Below, one piece after another: positions 1 to 5,866 of a DNA stretch of 9,071 bases. The stretch spans positions 1 through 9,071 of the forward strand of contig DKFA01000090.1 of assembly GCA_002452695.1 (NCBI GenBank), read 5' to 3'. The stretch's first letter is position 1, and each line of letters begins with the position of its first letter. A program made the translations under genes and the position numbers. This stretch comes from Dehalococcoidia bacterium UBA6808. GTDB lineage: Bacteria; Chloroflexota; Dehalococcoidia; GIF9; UBA5629. The notes below the pieces were generated by a model. That model saw only the letters and a program-made list of their open reading frames with translations. It did no database searches and had not been told where the DNA came from.

Positions 1-25
1 GGTTCGAATCCTACCCTCTCCACCA
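1..25 (+). tRNA. 3' end of a tRNA, possibly tRNA-Tyr (cut by window edge)
   Basis: Only the T-loop (TTCGAAT, 3-9), the 3' strand of the T-stem, a 3' acceptor strand CCTCTCC (15-21), discriminator A22 and an encoded CCA (23-25) are visible. The 5' acceptor strand must therefore be GGAGAGG. That acceptor with discriminator A suggests tRNA-Tyr rather than tRNA-Ser, which usually has discriminator G. A Tyr tRNA next to a Thr tRNA upstream of tuf is also a known arrangement. The anticodon is outside the window, so the identity is inference. Confidence 0.75.
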
Positions 26-42
26 CTAAGGTGTTTTCAATT

Positions 43-72
43 TTGTAGACTTAAATAGATTTATAGTATAAT
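43..72 (+). promoter_or_regulatory. Candidate sigma-70-type promoter for tRNA-Thr/tuf
   Basis: A perfect TATAAT lies at 67-72, with a partial -35 TTGTAG at 43-48 and an 18-nt spacer. It sits in the AT-rich gap between the two tRNAs and would start transcription near position 79, upstream of tRNA-Thr. The -35 is only half consensus, and the upstream tRNA promoter could also read through. Confidence 0.4.
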
Positions 73-115
73 TTGTAGTTGCACCTTCGGGATGTAATAT
101 ATATTATGGTTATTT

Positions 116-188
116 GCCCACATAGCTCAGTCGGTAGAGCACGTTCTTGGTAAGAACGGGGTCATCAGTTCGAATCTGATTGTGGGCT
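116..188 (+). tRNA. tRNA-Thr (anticodon GGT)
   Basis: A full 73-nt cloverleaf can be folded by eye. The acceptor is GCCCACA/TGTGGGC, the D-stem GCTC/GAGC, the anticodon stem CGTTC/GAACG with loop TTGGTAA (anticodon GGT), and the T-stem ATCAG/CTGAT around TTCGAAT. The discriminator is T188 and the next bases are CA, so CCA is not encoded and must be added after transcription, unlike the tRNA just upstream. tuf starts 24 nt downstream, so the tRNA and tuf mRNA are probably cotranscribed and separated by tRNA processing. Confidence 0.95.
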
Positions 189-212
189 CAGAAATAAAGG
201 AGGGACATTTAC

Positions 213-1421
213 ATGGCAAAGAAAGTTTACGAGCGCAAGAAACCGCATTTGAATGTGGGCACCATAGGTCACGTTGATCATGGTAAGACTACGTTGACCG
301 CGGCAATTACAAAGGTATTATCGCAACAGGGTTGGGGCGACGCTAACCAGTTCAGGCCTTTCGACAGCATCGATAATGCACCGGAAGAGAGGGCCAGGGG
401 CGTGACCATCGCCATCGCCCATATCGAGTATGAAACCCAGACCCGCCACTACGCGCACGTCGACTGTCCGGGCCATGCAGACTATATCAAGAACATGATT
501 ACCGGCGCAGCCCAGATGGACGGCGCCATCCTGGTTGTGAGCGCTCCCGACGGCCCGATGCCACAGACGAGGGAACATATCCTGCTGGCAAGGCAGGTGG
601 AAGTGCCGGCCATCGTCGTGGCGCTGAACAAGGTCGACGCCATGGAAGATGAAGAGCTGCTCGAGCTGGTCGAGATGGAACTCCGGGATCTTCTGAAGAA
701 GCAGAACTTCCCCGGAGATCAAATCCCCATCGTCCGTGTCAGCGCTCTTAAAGCGCTGGAATGCGGCTGCGGCAAACCGGACTGCAAATGGTGTGGCGGT
801 ATCCTTAAGCTGATGCAAGCTGTTGACACCTATATTCCCATGCCTGTCAGGCCGATTGATAAGCCGTTCCTGATGCCGATCGAAGACGTATTCGGCATCA
901 AAGGCCGCGGCACAGTAGTAACCGGCAGGATCGAGCGTGGAGTCGTCAAAGTAGGTGACGAAGTCGAGATCGTAGGTATCAAGGAAACCAGGAAAACGGT
1001 GGTGACCGGCGTTGAGATGTTCCACAAGCAGTTGGAACAGGGCGAAGCTGGTGACGCCGTTGGCTGTCTGATCAGGGGCATCGAACGTGAAGAAGTCGAG
1101 CGCGGACAGGTGCTGGCCAAACCGGGCAGCATCAAACCGCAGACCCATTTCGAGGGTGAAGTTTACGTATTGACCAAGGAAGAGGGTGGCAGGCATACCC
1201 CGTTCTTCAACGGCTACAAACCACAGTTTTACATCAGGACGCTGGATGTCACCGGTCAGACTGAGTTGCCGGCAGGTGTTGAAATGGTAATGCCTGGCGA
1301 CAACATCAAAATGAATATCAAGCTGATTTACCCGGTTGCACTTGAGCAGGGCATGCACTTTGCCATCCGCGAGGGCGGCAAGACCGTTGCATCGGGCGTA
1401 ATCACCAAGATACTGGGATAA
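213..1421 (+). CDS. tuf: Elongation factor Tu
   Basis: This GTPase delivers aminoacyl-tRNA to the ribosomal A site. The 402-residue length is normal for the family. All G-domain motifs are present: P-loop GHVDHGKT (19-26), switch I with GVTI (63-66), DCPGH (84-88), NKVD (139-142) and SALK (177-180). Domains 2 and 3 follow, with GIKGRGTVVTGRIERG at the start of domain 2. Right after SALK there is a short insert carrying Cys184, Cys186, Cys191 and Cys194 (CxC-x4-CxxC). I associate this insert with Chloroflexota EF-Tu; it could bind a metal, which is inference. The ATG is preceded by a strong ribosome binding site, AAAGGAGGG, at 196-204. tRNA-Thr lies just upstream and rpmG begins 3 nt after the stop. 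Confidence 0.98.
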   Translation: MAKKVYERKKPHLNVGTIGHVDHGKTTLTAAITKVLSQQGWGDANQFRPFDSIDNAPEERARGVTIAIAHIEYETQTRHYAHVDCPGHADYIKNMITGAAQMDGAILVVSAPDGPMPQTREHILLARQVEVPAIVVALNKVDAMEDEELLELVEMELRDLLKKQNFPGDQIPIVRVSALKALECGCGKPDCKWCGGILKLMQAVDTYIPMPVRPIDKPFLMPIEDVFGIKGRGTVVTGRIERGVVKVGDEVEIVGIKETRKTVVTGVEMFHKQLEQGEAGDAVGCLIRGIEREEVERGQVLAKPGSIKPQTHFEGEVYVLTKEEGGRHTPFFNGYKPQFYIRTLDVTGQTELPAGVEMVMPGDNIKMNIKLIYPVALEQGMHFAIREGGKTVASGVITKILG

Positions 1422-1424
1422 ATA

Positions 1425-1592
1425 ATGGCTAAGAAAGGCGATGCTCGCGGAGTAATTTACCTGGAATGCACCGAGTGCAAGGAAAGGAATTACACTACGT
1501 TTAAAAACAAAAAGAACGACTCGCAGCGTCTGGAGTTAAAGAAGTATTGTCCCCGCTGTCGCAGCCATAAGGTCCATAAGGAGACCAAGTAA
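1425..1592 (+). CDS. rpmG: 50S ribosomal protein L33 (zinc-ribbon form)
   Basis: This 55-residue protein reads MAKKGDARGVIYLECTEC at its start and ends in HKVHKETK. It has the L33 pattern of two Cys pairs, Cys15-x2-Cys18 and Cys42-x2-Cys45, so it is the zinc-binding (C+) form, with NYTTFKNKKND between the pairs as in the family. It is a small structural protein of the large ribosomal subunit near the E site. It starts 3 nt after the tuf stop and secE starts 3 nt after its own stop, the usual rpmG-secE-nusG order. No tRNA-Trp gene lies between rpmG and secE, although one is found there in some bacteria. The length and the Cys pairs make the call secure despite the small size. Confidence 0.95.
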   Translation: MAKKGDARGVIYLECTECKERNYTTFKNKKNDSQRLELKKYCPRCRSHKVHKETK

Positions 1593-1595
1593 CCG

Positions 1596-1910
1596 TTGGC
1601 TACTAAAGAGCAAACAAAGATTTTGCAGCCTGAGGATAAGGCTGAAAAGGCAGCACAGGACAAAAAGTCACAGGCGGTAGTCAAGTCCAAGAAGGGCCCG
1701 TCGCCGGCGTCCCAGCCCAAGAAGCGCAGGTTCGCGTTATTTCAGGACGTGATCGCAGAGCTGAAAAAAGCGGCATGGCCGACGCGTCAGGAGACTATCC
1801 GCCTGACCTTGATTGTGCTTGGCGTTTGTCTGATTACAGGTGCTATTTTGGGCGGTCTGGATTTTGGCTTTTCCTGGCTGATAAAGCAGGTGCTTTTAGG
1901 TGGAAATTAG
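1596..1910 (+). CDS. secE: Preprotein translocase subunit SecE
   Basis: SecE is the small essential subunit of the SecYEG protein-conducting channel in the inner membrane. The 104-residue protein has a hydrophilic Lys-rich N-terminal extension (1-45), the conserved amphipathic segment with ELKKAAWPTRQE (55-66), and one C-terminal transmembrane helix (about 69-98). This is the minimal single-helix form. The start is a TTG at 1596, chosen because no ATG or GTG occurs in frame before the conserved region and the peptide then begins MATKE. A possible AAGGAG ribosome binding site lies inside the rpmG end, about 12 nt upstream, which is rather far. The gene overlaps nusG by 11 nt, which suggests translational coupling. 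Confidence 0.93.
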   Translation: MATKEQTKILQPEDKAEKAAQDKKSQAVVKSKKGPSPASQPKKRRFALFQDVIAELKKAAWPTRQETIRLTLIVLGVCLITGAILGGLDFGFSWLIKQVLLGGN

Positions 1911-2448
1911 TTTAACAGCGAATGGCAAAGCTCAGTGGTACATTATCCATACATATGTAGGCCACGAAGAGAAGGTTAAGAATAAGTTGTTGCAACGCAT
2001 CAAGTCAATGGATGCAGGCAACAAGATACTTGACGTTGAGATACCCAAGGAAAACGAGATAGAGATACGGTCTGGTCAGCGCCGGACCGTAGAAAAGAAG
2101 ATGTTCCCCGGCTACCTGCTGGTACGCATGGTTATGGACCATGAGACATGGAAAGTAGTGCGGGAAACGCCCGGCGTTACCGGATTTGTCGGAGATGGCA
2201 AGGAAGCTACACCTCTGCAGGAAAACGAGGCAAACCGGATATTAAAGCAACAGGAAGAAGGCGTCGCCCAGGTAAAAATAAGGTTCAAGAAGGGCGAAAG
2301 CGTCAGGGTCATGGACGGCCCGTTCACAGATTTTATCGGAACGGTCGATGAAATAAATATGGGTAAAGGCAAAGTCAAGGTTTTATTGACGCTGTTCGGT
2401 AGAGAAACATCGGTAGAGCTGGACTTCCTGCAAGTGGAGAAACTTTAA
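1900..2448 (+). CDS. nusG: Transcription termination/antitermination factor NusG
   Basis: NusG binds RNA polymerase and tunes elongation, Rho action and transcription-translation coupling. The 182-residue length is normal. The NGN domain spans about 12-118 (WYIIHTYVGHEEKV near the start, KKMFPGYLLVRM at 67-77, TPGVTGFVGDG at 90-100). The C-terminal KOW domain spans about 131-180 (GESVRVMDGPFTDFIGTV at 132-149). The start is a GTG at 1900 inside the secE end. No better in-frame start exists upstream of the NGN core, and the site has only a weak ribosome binding site, consistent with coupling to secE. rplK begins one nucleotide after the stop. Confidence 0.96.
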   Translation: MEISLTANGKAQWYIIHTYVGHEEKVKNKLLQRIKSMDAGNKILDVEIPKENEIEIRSGQRRTVEKKMFPGYLLVRMVMDHETWKVVRETPGVTGFVGDGKEATPLQENEANRILKQQEEGVAQVKIRFKKGESVRVMDGPFTDFIGTVDEINMGKGKVKVLLTLFGRETSVELDFLQVEKL

Positions 2449-2449
2449 A

Positions 2450-2872
2450 ATGGCAAAGAAAGTTAAAGCAATTGTTAAATTACAGATCCAGGCCGGCAAG
2501 GCAACACCGGCCCCTCCGGTAGGGCCTGCGCTGGGTCAGCATGGCGTTAATATTATGGGATTCTGCAAGGACTATAACGATCGCACGAAGTCTTTGGAAG
2601 GTTCGATTGTTCCTGTTGAAATAACCATCTTTGAAGATAGGACTTTCACATTTGTCACTAAAACACCGCCGGCGTCAGACCTGTTGAAAAAAGCCCTGAA
2701 TATAGAGAAGGGCAGCGGAGCTACGCCGACCACGCTGGCAGGGAAGATTTCCAGGTCGAAGATCAATGAGATTGCCAAGACCAAACTGAAGGATCTTAAC
2801 GCAAACGATGTTGAGGGAGCTGCCCGGATCATAGAAGGGACTGCCCGGAGCATGGGCATCAAAGTGGAGTAA
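2450..2872 (+). CDS. rplK: 50S ribosomal protein L11
   Basis: L11 binds 23S rRNA at the GTPase-associated centre, where elongation factors act. The protein has 140 residues, the usual length. The N-terminal domain carries the signature PAPPVGPALGQHGVNI (20-35), and the C-terminal rRNA-binding domain ends in GTARSMGI. The ATG has a GGAGA ribosome binding site at 2436-2440, inside the end of nusG. The gene lies between nusG and rplA in the standard L11-L1 order, with no room for a separate leader or promoter, so it depends on upstream transcription. Confidence 0.97.
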   Translation: MAKKVKAIVKLQIQAGKATPAPPVGPALGQHGVNIMGFCKDYNDRTKSLEGSIVPVEITIFEDRTFTFVTKTPPASDLLKKALNIEKGSGATPTTLAGKISRSKINEIAKTKLKDLNANDVEGAARIIEGTARSMGIKVE

Positions 2873-2875
2873 ATG

Positions 2876-3592
2876 ATGGCTATCAGAGGTAAAAAGTTTA
2901 CAGAATCCGCCAAGCTCGTAGAAAGGACTAAGTCCTACGATCCAAAAGAAGCGATTGCCATAGCCAAAAAAGCGGCTTATGCGAAATTTGATGAGACAGT
3001 CGAACTGCACCTAAGGATGGGCGTCGACCCACGCGCTGCCGATCAGCAGGTCAGGGGCACGGCCCTTCTACCCCACGGCTTGGGCAAGCAAGTCAGGGTA
3101 GTTGTATTTGCGCAGGGCGAAGGCGCCAGGCTGGCCAATGAAGCCCAGGCTGATTTCGTAGGGGCTGATGACCTGATCAAGAAGATCGAAGATGGCTGGA
3201 TCGATTTCGATGTCAGCATTGCAACACCGGATATGATGGGGAAAGTCGGTAAGCTCGGTAAGATACTGGGCCGCCGCGGCCTGATGCCCAATCCCAAGGC
3301 GGGGACTGTAGTACAGGCAGCCGACCTGCCCAAAGCCATCTCCGAAGTCCGCAAGGGGCGTGTGGAGTTTCGCCTGGACAGGACCGCCATTATACATTGC
3401 CCGATTGGCAAGAGAAGTTTCGACGACGAGAAGCTGTATGAAAACCTGATGGCATTGGTGGAAGCGATCGTACGCGCTAAGCCCAGCGGTGCCAAGGGGC
3501 AGTTTATTAAGTCGGCTTCAATTTCCACCACAATGGGCCCTGGAATTAAACTGGACATAAAGTCCCTGATTGAAACGTCTGTAACTGCATAA
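2876..3592 (+). CDS. rplA: 50S ribosomal protein L1
   Basis: L1 forms the mobile stalk that helps release deacylated tRNA from the E site and is often a translational repressor of its own operon. Two tandem ATGs occur, at 2873 and 2876. I chose the second because GGAG at 2866-2869 is then 6 nt away (3 nt for the first) and the protein begins MAIRGKKF as in the family; this gives 238 residues. The signature GRRGLMPNPKAGTV is at about 132-145, and the C-terminal part contains SISTTMGPGIKLD. The gene immediately follows the rplK stop. An rplA start one codon earlier is equally possible biochemically. Confidence 0.97.
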   Translation: MAIRGKKFTESAKLVERTKSYDPKEAIAIAKKAAYAKFDETVELHLRMGVDPRAADQQVRGTALLPHGLGKQVRVVVFAQGEGARLANEAQADFVGADDLIKKIEDGWIDFDVSIATPDMMGKVGKLGKILGRRGLMPNPKAGTVVQAADLPKAISEVRKGRVEFRLDRTAIIHCPIGKRSFDDEKLYENLMALVEAIVRAKPSGAKGQFIKSASISTTMGPGIKLDIKSLIETSVTA

Positions 3593-3613
3593 CAACGATT
3601 AAATTGAATAATT

Positions 3614-3745
3614 GTGCCGTTGAAAGCGGGCGCCGCGAGGCTTAATCAGTTCCCGCCGAGGTAATAATGAAGGTAGCCTTTACAGGCTGTCGAAATAATC
3701 CTCGTGCAACGGTGCACGGGGATAATTTTTTATTGGAGCATTGAT
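3614..3745 (+). promoter_or_regulatory. Ribosomal protein L10 leader (autoregulatory 5' region of rplJ-rplL)
   Basis: The 153-nt gap between rplA and rplJ has the look of an L10 leader RNA, to which the L10(L12)4 complex binds to limit its own synthesis. A stem GCGGG (3626-3630) pairs with CCCGC (3652-3656), followed directly by the family-typical CCGAGG (3656-3661). A second hairpin is AGCCT (3675-3679) with AGGCT (3684-3688), and the last hairpin is a terminator (3700-3721 plus U-run). GCGAGG (3635-3640) or CGAGG (3657-3661) could pair with CCTCG(T) of the terminator's 5' arm, giving an antiterminator form. The leader call rests on position and motif; the switching is inference. Confidence 0.75.
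3700..3734 (+). terminator. Attenuator hairpin ahead of rplJ
   Basis: An 8-bp stem CCTCGTGC (3700-3707) pairs with GCACGGGG (3714-3721, one G-T pair) around a 6-nt loop. It is followed by ATAATTTTTTATT (3722-3734). It lies 12 nt upstream of the rplJ start, inside the L10 leader, so it is probably a conditional terminator rather than an operon end. Confidence 0.7.
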
Positions 3746-4270
3746 ATGATAAAAGAGAAGAAAGAAGAGATTATCAATGAGCTGGCCGGAAATCTGACTA
3801 AATGCGCCGTGGCCATTACAACAGACTATCGCGGAATGACGGCCAAGGAAATGGTGCAATTGCGCAGGTTGCTGCATCAGCAGGGCGTGGAATACAAGGT
3901 GATTAAGAACACTCTGGCCCGATTTGCTGCTGAGAAAGCCGGCGTAAAAGACCTAAACCAGTTTTTCAGTGGACCGATAGCTATCGCCATCAGCCTGGAT
4001 GACCCGGTCAAGCCGGCCAAAATCCTAAACGATCACATTAAAGCGGCCAACTCGGTACTGAAGATCAAGGGGGGTGTGCTGGGCAGCCGCGTGCTGAGCG
4101 CAGCGGATATCATCAGCCTGGCCAGCATACCATCCAGGGAAGTTCTGCTCTCGCAGTTGCTGGGCAGCATGAAATCGCCGATCCAGTCATTCCATTTTGT
4201 GCTCAGCGCACCCATGCGTGGCCTGGTCACAGCGCTCAATGCAAGGGTCAAGCAGTTGGAAACGGCCTGA
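3746..4270 (+). CDS. rplJ: 50S ribosomal protein L10
   Basis: L10 is the base of the ribosomal stalk: it binds 23S rRNA near L11 and carries L7/L12 dimers on its C-terminal helix. The protein has 174 residues, normal for the family. It contains DYRGMT (27-32), the KVIKNTL segment (51-57) and FSGPIAI (74-80), with a C-terminal helical tail ending ALNARVKQLETA. The ATG at 3746 follows GGAG (3735-3738) at 7 nt. An in-frame GTG at 3704 would give 14 more residues, but it lies inside the terminator hairpin and adds no family sequence, so it is rejected. rplL follows after 66 nt. Confidence 0.96.
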   Translation: MIKEKKEEIINELAGNLTKCAVAITTDYRGMTAKEMVQLRRLLHQQGVEYKVIKNTLARFAAEKAGVKDLNQFFSGPIAIAISLDDPVKPAKILNDHIKAANSVLKIKGGVLGSRVLSAADIISLASIPSREVLLSQLLGSMKSPIQSFHFVLSAPMRGLVTALNARVKQLETA

Positions 4271-4336
4271 TCCCGCTAATAATTGGATGATAACCGAGAT
4301 TCGGATATTAACAGAAAACAACAGGAGGAAAATATA

Positions 4337-4720
4337 ATGACAACCGAAGAAATTTTAACAGCGATCGAAAAAATGACCGTCCTCGAGCTGTCCGAACTGG
4401 TGAAAGCGATTGAGACCAAGTTCGGCGTTAGCGCAGCAGTGCCGATGGCGGTAGCAGCGGGCCCGGCAGCAGGTGGCGCAGCAGCAGGCGCAGCAGCGGC
4501 TGACGAGCAGACCGAGTTCACTGTCATCCTCAAAGAGGTTGGGGAGAACAAGATCGCCGTCATTAAGGCCGTCCGCGAGGTGACGACACTCGGCCTGAAA
4601 GAAGCCAAGGACCTGGTAGAGGGCGCTCCCAAGCCGGTTAAAGAAGGCGTGACCAAGGATGAGTCCGCCAACATCAAGAAGAAGCTCGAAGAAGCCGGCG
4701 CCAAAGTCGAAATCAAATAG
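4337..4720 (+). CDS. rplL: 50S ribosomal protein L7/L12
   Basis: L7/L12 is the multi-copy stalk protein that recruits and stimulates translational GTPases. The 127 residues divide into an N-terminal L10-binding and dimerisation domain (about 1-35), an Ala/Gly-rich hinge (about 33-56) and the C-terminal factor-binding domain with LGLKEAKDLVEGAPKPVKEG (85-104). The ATG at 4337 has an excellent AGGAGG (4323-4328) 8 nt upstream, so an in-frame upstream ATG at 4283 is rejected. A strong separate ribosome binding site fits the need for several L12 copies per L10. It is the last gene of the operon and is followed by a terminator rather than rpoB. Confidence 0.97.
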   Translation: MTTEEILTAIEKMTVLELSELVKAIETKFGVSAAVPMAVAAGPAAGGAAAGAAAADEQTEFTVILKEVGENKIAVIKAVREVTTLGLKEAKDLVEGAPKPVKEGVTKDESANIKKKLEEAGAKVEIK

Positions 4721-4749
4721 CTTTAAGCCGATTTTAAGACAGAGCATAG

Positions 4750-4806
4750 AGTTCACCGGTTCCTTTTCATAACGGGGAGGGGCCGGTGGACTTTCATTTT
4801 CTTTTT
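4750..4806 (+). terminator. Intrinsic terminator of the tuf-rplL operon
   Basis: GTTCACCGG (4751-4759) pairs with CCGGTGGAC (4783-4791). The stem can extend inward through TTCC/GGGG, using G-T pairs, and outward by A4750-T4792. A long T-rich run (4792-4806) follows. The hairpin lies 30 nt after the rplL stop. Confidence 0.85.
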
Positions 4807-4808
4807 GA

Positions 4809-4837
4809 TTGTGATATCTTCCCTGTAAAAATAGAAT
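4809..4837 (+). promoter_or_regulatory. Candidate promoter for the TIGR04076-type gene
   Basis: TTGTGA (4809-4814) and TAGAAT (4832-4837) are separated by 17 nt, just after the operon terminator. A start near 4844 would leave only a very short leader before the ATG at 4853, with GGGGTG (4841-4846) as the ribosome binding site. That would place the ribosome binding site at or before the transcript start, so a somewhat earlier start site may be used instead. Confidence is therefore low. Confidence 0.35.
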
Positions 4838-4852
4838 TATGGGGTGTGATTT

Positions 4853-5122
4853 ATGACGGCATACGAAGAACGCAGGGTTAAGATCAGGGTTGTTTCACAG
4901 ACAGGGACATGTGAGGCAGGACATAAGGTGGGTGATGAGTGGACTGCAGGGGGATTATGCCCAAGCAACATGTGTTCATGGGCCTTCAATACCGTTTTTC
5001 CCTATTTACAGGTATTGATGTGCGATGGGTCCTTCCCCTGGGAGAAGGACCCGAAAAGATGCACGGTAGCCTGCGGCGATCCGGCCAGCCCCGTTGTTTT
5101 TGAGCTGTTCCGCGAAGAGTAA
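4853..5122 (+). CDS. Small Cys-rich protein, TIGR04076 family
   Basis: This is an 89-residue soluble protein of unknown function with no signal peptide or membrane segment. I recognise the TIGR04076 pattern: an N-terminal beta strand (VKIRVVSQTGTCEAGHKVGDEW, about 9-30), then GLCPS (34-38), FPYLQVL (49-55), FPWEKDP (61-67), and a C-terminal VACGDPASPVVFEL (72-85). It has six cysteines (20, 36, 41, 57, 70, 74); Cys20, Cys36 and Cys74 sit at positions I expect to be conserved, suggesting a redox or metal site (inference). It stands alone between the ribosomal operon terminator and the next promoter. No experimentally established role is known to me. Confidence 0.8.
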   Translation: MTAYEERRVKIRVVSQTGTCEAGHKVGDEWTAGGLCPSNMCSWAFNTVFPYLQVLMCDGSFPWEKDPKRCTVACGDPASPVVFELFREE

Positions 5123-5131
5123 GACGGCCTC

Positions 5132-5160
5132 TTGTCATTTATCCACAGGATACATATAAT
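5132..5160 (+). promoter_or_regulatory. Near-consensus sigma-70-type promoter, with a DnaA-box sequence in the spacer
   Basis: TTGTCA (5132-5137) and a perfect TATAAT (5155-5160) are separated by 17 nt, the best promoter match in the window. Transcription would start near 5167, giving a 5' leader of about 130 nt before the gene at 5301. The spacer contains TTATCCACA (5139-5147), identical to the consensus DnaA box. Confidence 0.65.
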
Positions 5161-5300
5161 TTAAACAGGTAAACGGCATGGGAGGTACAACGGCTGAATT
5201 TACTTAACTGCAAATGTCCCCCGATTTGCTTCTGTGTTTTGAAATGGCCTTTGGCGCACGTTGAATAATTGAATAATAAGAAAAAGGAGGCACTAACGGA

Positions 5301-5747
5301 ATGTACGAAGCGTATGCCGATAAGTTACTCAACTTCACCGCACAGCATGCAACTGAGATAGGGCAACAGTGGGCCAAGGCTTTACAATCGAGTCCACGAA
5401 CGAGATCCTACCGGAAGGTGAGGGAGTTCAAACTGGTCAATGAGGGAGAGTTGTTCTTCAAGAATATGAAGAGGCTATTTTTCGACCAGAACCTTTACGA
5501 TGTTGTAACAGCCTATTTTAGCAAGTGGGCGGAAGACCAGTATTACGAGAATATTCCACTGGATGAAGCAATATATGCGTTGATCATGCTGCGCAGGCAG
5601 ATGTGGCTGTATGCCGAATTCAACGTTCTGTTTACTACTTCACTCGACCAGTACCAGGCTGCCGATAGTATTAACCGAACAGTGCTGGTGACAGACTATG
5701 CTACGCTGGCGATCATCAAGAAATATGCCGAACTGACGAAGAAATAA
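5301..5747 (+). CDS. Stand-alone helical protein resembling the RsbRD N-terminal sensor domain
   Basis: The 148-residue protein is predicted to be all-helical and cytoplasmic, with no signal peptide or membrane helix. It resembles the RsbRD_N domain, a globin-like helical sensor module normally fused to a STAS domain in stressosome RsbR paralogs. Matching features are an N-terminal helix ending in WAKAL (24-28), a SYRK segment (36-39), a KWAEDQYYENIPLDEAIYAL block (75-94) and the LRRQMWLYAE helix (97-106). No STAS domain follows and no STAS or kinase gene is nearby, so its partner is unknown. The ATG has AGGAGG (5285-5290) 10 nt upstream. The family call is from pattern memory and is moderate; the stress-signalling role is inference. 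Confidence 0.6.
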   Translation: MYEAYADKLLNFTAQHATEIGQQWAKALQSSPRTRSYRKVREFKLVNEGELFFKNMKRLFFDQNLYDVVTAYFSKWAEDQYYENIPLDEAIYALIMLRRQMWLYAEFNVLFTTSLDQYQAADSINRTVLVTDYATLAIIKKYAELTKK

Positions 5748-5798
5748 AGCATAAGTAAATCATGCTTGTCCAAAATAGGTTTTCAGGCTGAGTAGCAG

Positions 5799-5863
5799 AG
5801 AGACTCCTCGAAGTATTATGGTGAAAACAACAACGACCCACCAAATACTTTAAAGGAGTCTCT
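5799..5863 (+). repeat. Large inverted repeat hiding the transposase ribosome binding site
   Basis: AGAGACTCCT (5799-5808) and AAGTATT (5811-5817) pair with AATACTT (5844-5850) and AGGAGTCTCT (5854-5863). This gives 17 base pairs with a small internal loop (CG opposite TAA) and a 26-nt terminal loop. The 3' arm contains the AAGGAG ribosome binding site (5853-5858) of the ATG at 5867. In RNA transcribed through this site the ribosome binding site would be paired. Confidence 0.85.
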
Positions 5864-5866
5864 ACC

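Noticed and set aside
318..1358. A long open frame on the - strand opposite tuf (346 codons)
   Set aside because: It is fully antisense to an unmistakable EF-Tu gene, has no family-like sequence, and reflects codon bias of the + strand gene.
3704..3745. Upstream GTG start for rplJ
   Set aside because: The extra 14 codons lie in the attenuator hairpin and U-tract, and the ATG at 3746 has its own GGAG.
4283..4336. Upstream ATG start for rplL
   Set aside because: No ribosome binding site supports it, the extra residues are not family-like, and AGGAGG sits right before 4337.
4276..4716. An open frame on the - strand opposite rplL
   Set aside because: It is antisense to rplL; the Ala-rich hinge codons generate a spurious Ala/Ser-rich reading.
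5139..5147. A replication origin based on the DnaA box
   Set aside because: Only one box is visible, with no box cluster, dnaA/dnaN neighbour or clear AT-rich unwinding element.
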